Below are positions 1-7,630 of a DNA stretch of 8,867 nt, one piece after another. Source of the stretch: an uncultured Sulfitobacter sp. (GTDB taxonomy: Bacteria; Pseudomonadota; Alphaproteobacteria; Rhodobacterales; Rhodobacteraceae); assembly GCA_937923365.1 (NCBI GenBank), contig CALAIJ010000009.1:1-8867 (forward strand). The letters are read 5' to 3'. The translations under genes and the position numbers were made by a program. The first letter of the stretch is position 1, and every line of letters begins with the position of its first letter. The notes under the pieces were generated by a model. That model ran no database searches. It was not told the DNA's origin and was given only the letters and a program-made list of their open reading frames with translations.

Positions 1-53
1 TGGAACGCGAGGCTTGCCAGACGTTCATATCCCCCTATGCTGCACCTGAACAC

Positions 54-58
54 GAGGA
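54..58 (+). promoter_or_regulatory. Shine-Dalgarno site selecting the GTG start at 67
   Basis: GAGGA followed by 8 bases and then GTG. The upstream in-frame ATG at 37 is preceded by a C-run with no purine-rich site, so this site argues for initiation at 67. Confidence 0.55.
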
Positions 59-66
59 ATGCCGCA

Positions 67-2604
67 GTGCAGAATAACCCACATACCACGCTTGTGACGC
101 CGGACGCGCCGATTGCCAATGACACCCATGGCGGGCGTGCGAAATGCCTGCAACGTCTGGTCCGTCTGGACCTGCCTGTGCCGCGTACGGTGGCGCTGTC
201 CTTTGGCGCAGTACAAGACATCGCGGCGGGTGACTTGCCGGATGTGGATGCGGTTGTGGCGGCGTTTCCGAAAAGCGCGCTGTTATGTGTGCGCCCGTCC
301 AGTCAGGACCCTGATTGGGGCGGGCCGGGGGCGGTGCTAAACATCGGCATCAATGATGCGGCCTTTGACCACTTCAGCACGGTGATGGGCGAGGGGCCCG
401 CGGCCGCGCTCTACACCCGTTTTGTACAGACCTATGCCGTGAACGTGGCCCGTCTGGACCCGGACATGTTCGACGATGTCAAAGGTGATGGCCGCACTGC
501 ACTGGACCAATCTTTGCAGGCCTATGAGACTGAATCAGAAGAGAAGTTTCCCCAGGACCCTGCAACCCAACTGGCGGCGGTCCTGCGCTCCATGGCGCGC
601 GAATGGGACGGCACGACAGCACGGCTGCTGCGTCAGGCCAAAGGCGCGCCTGCGGACGCAGGGCTTGGCCTTGTGGTGCAGGAGATGGCCTTTGGTGTGG
701 GCGCGGGGCTGTGTGGGTCGGGCGTATTGCAACTGGTCGACAGCGAAACCGGGCTGCCGCAGACCAAGGGCCGCTATCTCAGCCAGTCCCAAGGCCGCGA
801 TGCGCTGCAATCGGACAGTGACGCGATCTACCTCACCCGTGATCCGCGTGGTGCTTCGCTGGAAGAGCTGGCACCCAATGCCTTCGCCGAACTGCAGACC
901 CACGCCGCTCTGATGCGCCAGCGTCTGCGCGAGGAAATGCAGGTGGAATTCGTGATCGAGGACGGCACCTTGCACATCCTTGATGGCGTTCGCGTGGCGC
1001 GGTCGTCCCGTGCGGCGGTGCGGATTGCCGTGGCTTTGGCCAATGACAAGATCATCCCGCGTGAAGAGGCGCTTATGCGCATTCCGCCCCGCACCTTGTC
1101 CGAACTATTGCACCGCCAGATCGCGCCTCACGCCACCCGTGACCAGATTGGGCGTGGCATTGCCGCCAGCCCCGGTGCGGCAACAGGCAAGATCGTCTTT
1201 TCCGCCACCGAAGCCCAAGCCGCCGAAAGCCGCCGCGAGCCGTGTATTCTGGTGCGCCGCGAAACCTCGCCCGAGGATATTCGCGGCATGCACGCCGCGG
1301 ATGCCGTCCTGACTGAGCGGGGCGGCATCACCAGCCACGCCGCCGTAATCGGGCGCGGGATCGGGCTGCCCTGCGTGGTAGGCGCCGGCGACATGAGCTT
1401 TAACCTCGTCAAGGGCCAGATCACCTCGGCTGACGGGCGCGTTTTCAAGGCGGGCGACCAGATCACTGTGGATGGCTCTACCGGACAGGTGCTGGCGGGC
1501 GCGCCGGAGATGCGCGAAGCTGCACTTGATGATACCTTCTCCACGCTGATGGCATGGGCGGAGGAGGCCGCGGATATCGGCATCCGTGCCAACGCCGACA
1601 CGCCTGCGGACGCCCAGACGGCGCGCAACTTTGACGCCCATGGTATCGGGCTGTGCCGGACAGAACATATGTTCTTTGAGCCGGGTCGCCTGACAGTCAT
1701 GCGCGAAATGATCTTTGCCGAAACCGGAGAGGACCGCCGCGCTGTGCTGGAGCGGCTGTTGCCGATGCAGCGCGCTGACTTCACCCAGCTTTTCGGGATC
1801 ATGGAAGGGCGCCCTGTTTGCATCCGCCTGTTCGACCCGCCCTTGCACGAGTTTCTGCCCACAGACAAAGCAGGCCAGCGCGAACTGGCCGAGGCGCTGG
1901 GGCTCAAGCTGTCTGACGTGACCCGCCGGATCGAGGCGATGTCGGAATACAACCCGATGTTGGGTCTGCGCGGTGTGCGCCTTGGCGTGACCGTGCCCGA
2001 GATCTACGAAATGCAGGCCCGTGCGATTTTCGAGGCCACGATTGATGCCAGCATGAAGGGTGCACCCGTGGTGCCCGAGATCATGATCCCGCTGGTCACG
2101 GCAGAGCGCGAAGTCGAATTGGTCAAAGCCGCAATCGAAACGGTGGCGACAGCCGTGCGTAACGAGCGCGACAGCGACTTTGACTACCGCCTTGGCGTCA
2201 TGGTCGAGACCCCGCGCGCCGCACTTCTGGCGGCCAAGATCGCCCCGCACTGCGCCTTCCTCAGCTTTGGGACCAATGACCTGACGCAGATGACCTATGG
2301 ACTGTCACGTGACGACGCAGGTCGCTTTATGTCTGATTATGTCCAGCAGGGCGTTTACGCCGAAGACCCGTTTCACATGCTGGATACGGACGCCGTGGGG
2401 GAACTGCTGCAACTGGGCGCGGCACGCGGCCGTGCGGCGCAACCGGAGGTCACTTTGTCAATCTGCGGCGAACATGGCGGCAACCCCGAATCGATCGCAT
2501 TTTGCCGTGAAGCGGGCTTTGACTACGTTTCCTGCTCTCCTTTCCGCGTTCCAGTGGCGCGATTGGCGGCAGCTCAACTCGCGATTTCCCACCAAATCGG
2601 GTAG
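67..2604 (+). CDS. Pyruvate phosphate dikinase-like PEP-binding protein (ATP-grasp domain degenerate)
   Basis: Homologous over its length to pyruvate phosphate dikinase (PPDK; ATP + Pi + pyruvate to AMP + PPi + PEP, family size about 875-890 aa). Residues are numbered from the ATG at 37 (855 aa). The GTG at 67 (845 aa) is preferred because GAGGA at 54-58 lies 8 bases upstream, whereas the ATG at 37 has no ribosome site. Order: divergent ATP-grasp region (about 30-335), swivelling phosphohistidine domain with TERGGITSHAAV (His434), and PEP/pyruvate barrel with GLCRTEHMFF (Arg541), RLFDPPLHEF (Arg597), VMVETPRAA (Glu724), SFGTNDLTQ (Asn747, Asp748) and CGEHGG (Cys810). All catalytic positions known from Clostridium symbiosum PPDK are present in the last two domains. 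In the ATP-grasp part several nucleotide and metal ligands are replaced, so a true dikinase reaction is doubtful. The names ppdK or 'putative PEP-binding protein' would both be used by annotators. Family is certain; activity is not. Confidence 0.9.
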   Translation: MQNNPHTTLVTPDAPIANDTHGGRAKCLQRLVRLDLPVPRTVALSFGAVQDIAAGDLPDVDAVVAAFPKSALLCVRPSSQDPDWGGPGAVLNIGINDAAFDHFSTVMGEGPAAALYTRFVQTYAVNVARLDPDMFDDVKGDGRTALDQSLQAYETESEEKFPQDPATQLAAVLRSMAREWDGTTARLLRQAKGAPADAGLGLVVQEMAFGVGAGLCGSGVLQLVDSETGLPQTKGRYLSQSQGRDALQSDSDAIYLTRDPRGASLEELAPNAFAELQTHAALMRQRLREEMQVEFVIEDGTLHILDGVRVARSSRAAVRIAVALANDKIIPREEALMRIPPRTLSELLHRQIAPHATRDQIGRGIAASPGAATGKIVFSATEAQAAESRREPCILVRRETSPEDIRGMHAADAVLTERGGITSHAAVIGRGIGLPCVVGAGDMSFNLVKGQITSADGRVFKAGDQITVDGSTGQVLAGAPEMREAALDDTFSTLMAWAEEAADIGIRANADTPADAQTARNFDAHGIGLCRTEHMFFEPGRLTVMREMIFAETGEDRRAVLERLLPMQRADFTQLFGIMEGRPVCIRLFDPPLHEFLPTDKAGQRELAEALGLKLSDVTRRIEAMSEYNPMLGLRGVRLGVTVPEIYEMQARAIFEATIDASMKGAPVVPEIMIPLVTAEREVELVKAAIETVATAVRNERDSDFDYRLGVMVETPRAALLAAKIAPHCAFLSFGTNDLTQMTYGLSRDDAGRFMSDYVQQGVYAEDPFHMLDTDAVGELLQLGAARGRAAQPEVTLSICGEHGGNPESIAFCREAGFDYVSCSPFRVPVARLAAAQLAISHQIG

Positions 2605-2629
2605 GTTCTTGCGGTCTATCCGCAAGACC
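2604..2629 (+). other. Hairpin directly after the PPDK-like gene
   Basis: Perfect 7-bp inverted repeat CTTGCGG (2608-2614) and CCGCAAG (2620-2626) with a 5-base loop. It is extended by GGT/ACC pairing (2604-2606 with 2627-2629) past one bulged T, and begins at the last base of the stop codon. No T-run follows, so it is not a classical intrinsic terminator. It could protect the 3' end of the message or attenuate readthrough into the cell-wall hydrolase gene. Confidence 0.4.
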
Positions 2630-2735
2630 TTGCTCAAATCGGGCGCGGTGTCGCAGCCCCGCCGCCCAAGGGTTTACCCGCAGGCTGCCTTTGGCTATGC
2701 CCCATGCGGATTGAAACAACCCTGTGAGGCGCTTG

Positions 2736-3371
2736 ATGCGTTGGCTTCAGAATACCTGTGCGATGATTGCTCTTGGGCTTGCTGCCCTGACACCGATTGC
2801 GGCTGACGCGAATGCGGCCAAGGCGGCCAAACTGGCACGGATCGAGGCGCAGGGCCTTGCCGCGGCAGGGGATGCCAAGCTGAAATCGATGATCTCGCTG
2901 GCCAAGCTCGAAATCGGCAGCAGTGCAACGGACGCACAGTTCTCGCGCAAATGGGTTGATGCGCAGCCACGTGCCACCGGTGGTGCGCAGTGGAAATGCC
3001 TTTCAGAGGCGCTTTATTTCGAGGCACGCGGCGAGACGGTCAAGGGTCAGTTTGCCGTTGCCGAAGTGATCCTGAACCGGGTCAAAAGCAGCCGCTACCC
3101 CAACTCCATCTGTGGTGTGATCAATCAGGGCACGGGCAAGAAGTACCAATGCCAGTTTACCTACACCTGCGATGGCCGCGCCGAAGTGATCGCGGAGCCT
3201 GCGTCATATGCGCGGGTTGGCAAGATTGCCCGCGCCATCATGGACGGTCGTGCGTCCAAACTCACATCAGGGGCGACGCACTATCACACCACAGCGGTCA
3301 ACCCCAAGTGGGCCCGCGTGTTCAAGCGCACCGCCCGCATCGGCGTGCATTTGTTCTATCGTCAGGGTTAA
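2736..3371 (+). CDS. Secreted cell-wall hydrolase, SleB/CwlJ (Hydrolase_2) family
   Basis: A 211-aa protein that probably cleaves peptidoglycan in the periplasm. SleB-type enzymes are lytic transglycosylases or amidase-like hydrolases, best known from spore germination but common in non-sporulating alphaproteobacteria. Residues 1-27 form a signal peptide: a short charged start, a hydrophobic stretch around 8-22, and an ADANA-type cleavage site. A lysine- and alanine-rich spacer runs to about 80. The catalytic domain (about 85-211) contains CLSEALYFEARGE (Glu91 is the likely catalytic acid), GQFAVAEVILNRV, YPNSICGV, CQFTYTCDG and a late THYH with His182 and His184. Four cysteines (88, 126, 139, 145) could form disulfides after export. 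The ATG at 2736 is chosen over the GTG at 2724 because GAGG (2726-2729) stands 6 bases before it. It lies 131 bases after the PPDK-like gene and 63 bases before folB, so it may be cotranscribed with either. Family is clear; substrate bond is not shown. Confidence 0.88.
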   Translation: MRWLQNTCAMIALGLAALTPIAADANAAKAAKLARIEAQGLAAAGDAKLKSMISLAKLEIGSSATDAQFSRKWVDAQPRATGGAQWKCLSEALYFEARGETVKGQFAVAEVILNRVKSSRYPNSICGVINQGTGKKYQCQFTYTCDGRAEVIAEPASYARVGKIARAIMDGRASKLTSGATHYHTTAVNPKWARVFKRTARIGVHLFYRQG

Positions 3372-3434
3372 CACTGGTCTGACCCCGCCTGCGCTGCTAA
3401 AACGGCGCGAATGAAATGCCGGGGTTTGCCGCAC

Positions 3435-4358
3435 ATGTCCAACGAAGTCCGTCTTGCCTTTGCGCACCCGTCCGAGCGTTCCGAGGCCATGAACGCAGGC
3501 GACCCCTTTGACCGCATTTCGCTGCGCGATCACATCGTCGAGGTGGAGATCGGCGCCTTTCAGGCAGAGCGCGGGGTCACCCAACGCATCTGCTTTAACA
3601 TTGTCGTCGAGGTGCAGCCGCTTACCGGCCCCATCGATGATGATGTGGACCGCATCCTCAGCTATGACCGTGTGACCGAGGCGATTGCCGCAGAACTGAG
3701 TGTCGAGCGGCTGGCCTTGCTGGAAACACTGGCCGAACGGGTGGCAGAGCGCATTTTGCTGGAGCCCCAAGCCATGCGCGCTTTTGTGCGCATCGAAAAG
3801 CTGGATCGCGGCCCCGGTGCCTTGGGCGTCGAGATCGTGCGCGCCCGCGATGGCACACCCGCCCCCGAAATCGTCAGCGAAGAGAGCCCGCATCCGGAAC
3901 TGGTGTTTCTCAGCAATGCCGCGATTGCCTCTCCACATCTGACGGGCTGGCTGGATCAATTGGATGCCTTGGGGCGCCCGTTGATCCTGTGCGTGGGGGC
4001 CGCCGATACGCCCGCCCCGCAAGTCCCGCACAAGATGGCGCAACGCCGGATCGATCTGCTGGCGATTGAACAGAACGCATGGGTATTGGCCGCCCGCGAT
4101 GACCGTTGCGTGGTCGTCGATACCCGCACGGAGTTGGACTGGGCGATGAAGAACGGACAGACCTGCGTCTGGGCACCGTCAAAGATCGTGCTTGACGCGG
4201 TCGACACACCCTCTGCCCAGCCGCGTGATGCGGTGGCCCTTGCTGCATGGTTTGCCGCCACCTTTGACGCGCAAGAGATGCTAGTCATTGGTGCGGCCCT
4301 GCCCAAAGACGCCTCCGTCCCGCTGCGCCAGATCCCTGTGGATAAGGTAGATTTGTGA
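3435..4358 (+). CDS. folB: Dihydroneopterin aldolase with C-terminal amino-acid-kinase-like domain
   Basis: FolB converts 7,8-dihydroneopterin to 6-hydroxymethyl-dihydropterin and glycolaldehyde in cytosolic folate synthesis. From the ATG at 3435 (307 aa), residues about 27-137 are the aldolase: ISLRDHIVEVEIGAF, Glu45 at the position of the pterin-binding glutamate, LSYDRVTEAI, LLETLAERVAE, and EKLDRGPGALGVEIVR with Lys122 at the catalytic-lysine position. Typical FolB ends there (about 120 aa). The remaining 150-170 residues alternate predicted strands and helices in the order of an amino-acid-kinase fold, with NAWVLAA, QTCVWAPSK and DAVALAAWFAA blocks, but the glycine-rich phosphate loops are missing; a catalytically dead domain is inferred. 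The start is uncertain: the ATG at 3411 (8 residues longer) is possible and neither has a strong ribosome site; 3435 (MSNEVRLAF) fits relatives as I recall them. Overlaps folP by GTGA. Confidence 0.88.
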   Translation: MSNEVRLAFAHPSERSEAMNAGDPFDRISLRDHIVEVEIGAFQAERGVTQRICFNIVVEVQPLTGPIDDDVDRILSYDRVTEAIAAELSVERLALLETLAERVAERILLEPQAMRAFVRIEKLDRGPGALGVEIVRARDGTPAPEIVSEESPHPELVFLSNAAIASPHLTGWLDQLDALGRPLILCVGAADTPAPQVPHKMAQRRIDLLAIEQNAWVLAARDDRCVVVDTRTELDWAMKNGQTCVWAPSKIVLDAVDTPSAQPRDAVALAAWFAATFDAQEMLVIGAALPKDASVPLRQIPVDKVDL

Positions 4359-5377
4359 GCGAACGTAAATACTTCCGCCCCGTTCTTCATGCCGGGCCCG
4401 CACGCCCGGATCATGCCCGAATACTGGCGGGAGGCTGGACATGGTTCACCGATGTCGAGGTTCTTTCCCGTGGACAAACGCCGCAGATTATCCCCGCCTC
4501 GGATGTGCCTCGCGCCGAGATGCAGGCGCTGACGGCCTCCCGCGCTACGATGACCGGGCTTTCGATGGCGACCCCTCGTATTATGGGGATACTCAACACT
4601 ACCCCTGACAGTTTCTCCGATGGTGGCAAACACGCAGCCCTCGCGGATGCCGTGGCAGCGGGCCAGCGCATGATCTCTGCGGGTGCGGATATCCTTGATA
4701 TCGGGGGGGAATCCACGCGCCCGGGCGCAGATCACGTTGATATCGCTGAGGAAATCCAGCGTACGGGACCTGTCATCAGTGCGTTGCGCGCCGCGGGGAT
4801 TGCCGCGCCCATCTCCATCGACACGCGCAAGTCGCAGGTCGCCGAAGCCGCGCTTGATGCGGGGGCCGATCTGGTGAATGACGTGTCGGGCTTCACCTTT
4901 GATGCGGCCCTCGCACCTTTGGCGGTAGCACGGGATGCGCCTGTATGTGTCATGCACGGGCCCGTGGACCCCAAGGTCATGCAGCGAGACCCGCGATATG
5001 ACAACGTCGTGCTGGATGTGTTTGATTTCCTTGAAGAACAGATCATCAATCTGGAAGCCGCAGGCATTCCGCGCAGCCGTATCATTGCGGACCCCGGCAT
5101 CGGCTTTGGCAAGACGCTTGAGCATAATCTGGCGCTGCTTGCGCGCCTTGGCCTGTTTCATGCTCTTGGTGTGCCGATCCTGCTCGGGGCCTCGCGCAAG
5201 CGTTTTATCGGCACGATCGGCGGCACTGAGCAGGCGGATGCCCGCGTTGCAGGCTCGCTCGGGGTGGCTTTGGCTGCGGTGGCCCATGGCATTCAGGTGC
5301 TGCGTGTGCATGATGTGGATGAGACACGGCAGGCGGTGGCCCTTTGGCAGGCCGCAACGACAGGACAAAGATCATGA
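4355..5377 (+). CDS. folP: Dihydropteroate synthase with N-terminal extension
   Basis: Condenses 6-hydroxymethyl-dihydropterin diphosphate with p-aminobenzoate to dihydropteroate; it is the sulfonamide target and the next-but-one step after FolB. The protein is 340 aa. Motifs in order: [18 protein letters not shown] (74-91), [11 protein letters not shown] (115-125), SIDTRK (154-159), LVNDVSG (173-179), [11 protein letters not shown] (200-210), [13 protein letters not shown] (246-258), [11 protein letters not shown] (276-286) and RVHDV (317-321), i.e. a complete TIM-barrel enzyme. The first about 73 residues, including [17 protein letters not shown], precede the usual start of the family (about 270-280 aa). 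The GTG at 4355 overlaps the folB stop (GTGA) and has AAGG 7 bases upstream, so the long form is well supported. The loop after MH lacks the usual Q-G-x-P pattern. Its stop overlaps the glmM start (ATGA). Confidence 0.95.
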   Translation: MSERKYFRPVLHAGPARPDHARILAGGWTWFTDVEVLSRGQTPQIIPASDVPRAEMQALTASRATMTGLSMATPRIMGILNTTPDSFSDGGKHAALADAVAAGQRMISAGADILDIGGESTRPGADHVDIAEEIQRTGPVISALRAAGIAAPISIDTRKSQVAEAALDAGADLVNDVSGFTFDAALAPLAVARDAPVCVMHGPVDPKVMQRDPRYDNVVLDVFDFLEEQIINLEAAGIPRSRIIADPGIGFGKTLEHNLALLARLGLFHALGVPILLGASRKRFIGTIGGTEQADARVAGSLGVALAAVAHGIQVLRVHDVDETRQAVALWQAATTGQRS

Positions 5378-6720
5378 GCAAGCTTTTTGGCACAGACGGC
5401 GTGCGGGGCACCGCCAACACCCATCCAATGACCGCCGAGATGGCGTTGCGGATTGGCGCGGCTGTCGGTCAGTATTTCCGGCGCGATTCCAAAGGGGTAC
5501 ACCGCGTTGTGATCGGCAAGGATACGCGGCTTTCAGGGTATATGTTCGAAAGCGCTTTGACGGCGGGGCTGACATCCACAGGCATGAACGTGTTGTTGCT
5601 GGGGCCTGTGCCGACCCCTGCGGTGGGCTTGCTGACGCGTTCCATGCGGGCGGATTTGGGAGTGATGATCTCTGCCAGCCACAATCCCGCGCACGACAAC
5701 GGCATCAAGTTCTTCGGGCCCGACGGTTTCAAACTGTCCGATCAGGTCGAGGCAGAGATCGAGGCCCTTGTCGCCGAAGGTGTCGCACCGGCGGAGGCCA
5801 CCGAAATTGGCCGCGCCAAACGTATCGACGACAGCCGCTTTCGCTATATCGAGCGGGTCAAATCGTCTTTCCCAAGGCAAATGCGCCTAGATGGGCTGAA
5901 AGTCGTGCTGGATTGCGCAAACGGGGCGGCCTATTCCGTGGCGCCTATGGCATTGTGGGAATTGGGCGCGACCGTGATCCCAGTGGGCGTTGGCCCGAAT
6001 GGACACAATATCAACGAGGGCTGCGGCTCTACCCAACCGCAACTGGCAGCAGAGGCGGTGGTGGCCCATGGCGCAGACGTAGGGATTTGCCTTGATGGAG
6101 ACGCGGACCGTGTCATCCTGATCGACGAGAACGGGCAGGTGGGTGACGGCGACCAGTTCATGGCGCTGATGGCTGCCCGCTGGGCCGAGGACGGGCGCCT
6201 GAACGGCAACGCGCTTGTTGCCACCGTGATGAGCAACCTTGGCCTTGAGCGCTTCCTTGAGGGGCGTGGCGTGCGGCTGGAACGCACCGGCGTCGGGGAT
6301 CGCTATGTGGTGGAGCGGATGCGGCAGGGGGGCTTCAACCTTGGGGGCGAACAATCGGGCCATATCGTCATGACAGACCACGCGACCACAGGTGACGGAT
6401 TGATGGCGGGCCTCCAGTTTTTGGCCGAAATGGTTCGGTCCGAACGGCCCTCGTCTGCGCTGTTGCACCAGTTTGATCCGGTGCCGCAATTGCTCAAAAA
6501 TGTGCGCTATGCGGCAGGCCAGACTCCGCTTGAAACGGCCCCCGTCAAAGAGGCCATCGCACAGGCCGAGGTGGATTTGTCCGGTGGCGGGCGTCTGTTG
6601 ATCCGCAAATCAGGGACCGAGCCGCTGGTCCGCGTCATGGCCGAGCATGAGGACGCAGACCTTATGGCGCGCTGTGTTGACAGCGTCGTGGCCGCCGTCG
6701 AAGACGTGGTTAAGTCCTAG
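5374..6720 (+). CDS. glmM: Phosphoglucosamine mutase
   Basis: Interconverts glucosamine-6-phosphate and glucosamine-1-phosphate, the step before GlmU on the way to UDP-GlcNAc for peptidoglycan and LPS. The 448-aa length is normal. The start [12 protein letters not shown] is characteristic of the family. The phosphoserine loop MISASHNP puts Ser102 at the canonical active-site position; DGDADR (241-246) is the magnesium site, GGEQSGH (324-330) the sugar-binding loop, and RKSGTEP (411-417) the phosphate-binding loop. All are intact. The ATG at 5374 forms an ATGA overlap with the folP stop and has AGGA (5362-5365) 8 bases upstream; a longer reading from 5344 has no support. folP-glmM adjacency is a widely conserved arrangement, also seen in Escherichia coli. 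Activity presumably requires Ser102 phosphorylation, as in other GlmM proteins. The gene overlaps the convergent transporter gene by 11 bases. Confidence 0.97.
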   Translation: MSKLFGTDGVRGTANTHPMTAEMALRIGAAVGQYFRRDSKGVHRVVIGKDTRLSGYMFESALTAGLTSTGMNVLLLGPVPTPAVGLLTRSMRADLGVMISASHNPAHDNGIKFFGPDGFKLSDQVEAEIEALVAEGVAPAEATEIGRAKRIDDSRFRYIERVKSSFPRQMRLDGLKVVLDCANGAAYSVAPMALWELGATVIPVGVGPNGHNINEGCGSTQPQLAAEAVVAHGADVGICLDGDADRVILIDENGQVGDGDQFMALMAARWAEDGRLNGNALVATVMSNLGLERFLEGRGVRLERTGVGDRYVVERMRQGGFNLGGEQSGHIVMTDHATTGDGLMAGLQFLAEMVRSERPSSALLHQFDPVPQLLKNVRYAAGQTPLETAPVKEAIAQAEVDLSGGGRLLIRKSGTEPLVRVMAEHEDADLMARCVDSVVAAVEDVVKS

Positions 6721-7630
6721 CCCCGAAAAGCCGGCGCAAAGCGCCCCATTGGCTGATGGCCACGCCCAGCAAGATCAACGCCATTGCTGTGGTCAGGGAT
6801 GTGGGCAAGGGCTCTGACAGGATCAACGCGCCCAAGACCACGGACCAAACCGGCACCTGATAGTTCACAAGGCTCATGAAAACCGGGCCCGCGCTGCGTA
6901 CCACCAGTACCCGCAGCAGGTTTGCGGCCGCTGTGGGGATCAGGCCCAGAAAGGCCAGGATCATCCATGTGTTCGTGTCCGGCATCGCTGGCACGCCTTC
7001 GACCCACAGCGCCAGCGGCAAGGTCATGAAGCTGGCGATGACCAAGAGAATTGTGGCCAACCCGATCGGATCTACGGGCGGCAGGCGGCGCATCATCACA
7101 GAACTGACCGAATAGCAGGCCGCCGCGGCCACGCAGGCGATGCGCCCCGGTGTTTCAAGTGCGGTGCCCGTGCTTTCAAACGCCTGTCCGCCGATCAGGA
7201 TCACCACGCCGACAAAGCCGATGGCAAAGCCGATCATCCGCCGCAGGGTCAGGCGCTCTCCGGGGACAAAGAAGTGAGCGAGCGGCAGCACCAGCAAGGC
7301 GACCGAGGCCATGGAGACGCCCGCAAACCCGGACGTCACATACTGTTGACCCCATGCCAGCAAAGAGAAGGGCACCGCAGAGCTTGCCGCCGCGATGGCG
7401 ATCACGGCGTATAGGGCAGAGCGGGAGGGGCGGGTCTGAAACAGGGCAAAGCCGCGCGCGCCCCAAATCACCATCATGGTCAGGGCGGCAAAGCAGATGC
7501 GCGCTGCGGCCAGCCAAAAAGGGGTCATGCCGCGCAAGGCAACCTCGGTCACCATAAAGGTGCCGCCCCAGACAAAGCCCAGCGTGATAACCATCAGCCA
7601 ACTGCGCGAGGTGATGACGGGTGCGCTCAC
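6710..7630 (-). CDS. EamA/DMT-family integral membrane transporter
   Basis: A 306-aa, strongly hydrophobic protein with the two-repeat, roughly ten-helix plan of the drug/metabolite transporter superfamily (EamA domains). First repeat: opens with [21 protein letters not shown] and ends near [10 protein letters not shown]. Second repeat: opens with [19 protein letters not shown] and ends with [19 protein letters not shown] and [12 protein letters not shown]. Substrates of this family (amino acids, metabolites, drugs) cannot be told from sequence; most characterised members are exporters. The start is the GTG at 7630, which overlaps the stop of the upstream acetyltransferase gene as GTGA. There is no Shine-Dalgarno sequence before it, so it probably depends on coupled translation. 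Reading further upstream (to 7822) only runs antiphase through the acetyltransferase gene. Its 3' end overlaps glmM tail to tail. Confidence 0.92.
   Translation of the reverse strand: MSAPVITSRSWLMVITLGFVWGGTFMVTEVALRGMTPFWLAAARICFAALTMMVIWGARGFALFQTRPSRSALYAVIAIAAASSAVPFSLLAWGQQYVTSGFAGVSMASVALLVLPLAHFFVPGERLTLRRMIGFAIGFVGVVILIGGQAFESTGTALETPGRIACVAAAACYSVSSVMMRRLPPVDPIGLATILLVIASFMTLPLALWVEGVPAMPDTNTWMILAFLGLIPTAAANLLRVLVVRSAGPVFMSLVNYQVPVWSVVLGALILSEPLPTSLTTAMALILLGVAISQWGALRRLFGART

Noticed and set aside
14..36. Possible -35-like TTGCCA upstream of the first gene
   Set aside because: No -10 element at a usable distance; too little upstream sequence is present to judge.
1105..2250. 381-codon open frame on the minus strand inside the PPDK-like gene
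   Set aside because: Antisense shadow of the best conserved part of that gene; no domain or ribosome site seen.
3956..5368. 470-codon open frame on the minus strand across folB and folP
   Set aside because: It is fully antisense to two genes with clear family motifs, its translation is rich in H, R and C without any recognisable domain, and long antisense frames are expected in GC-rich DNA with strong codon bias.
4935..6095. 386-codon plus-strand frame bridging folP and glmM
   Set aside because: Runs in another frame through two intact, conserved genes; composition is arginine-rich and low in recognisable motifs.
6733..6745. GGCGC-AAA-GCGCC hairpin as a terminator for glmM
   Set aside because: Only a 5-bp stem, no following T-run on the plus strand, and it lies within transporter codons; chance in GC-rich sequence is likely.
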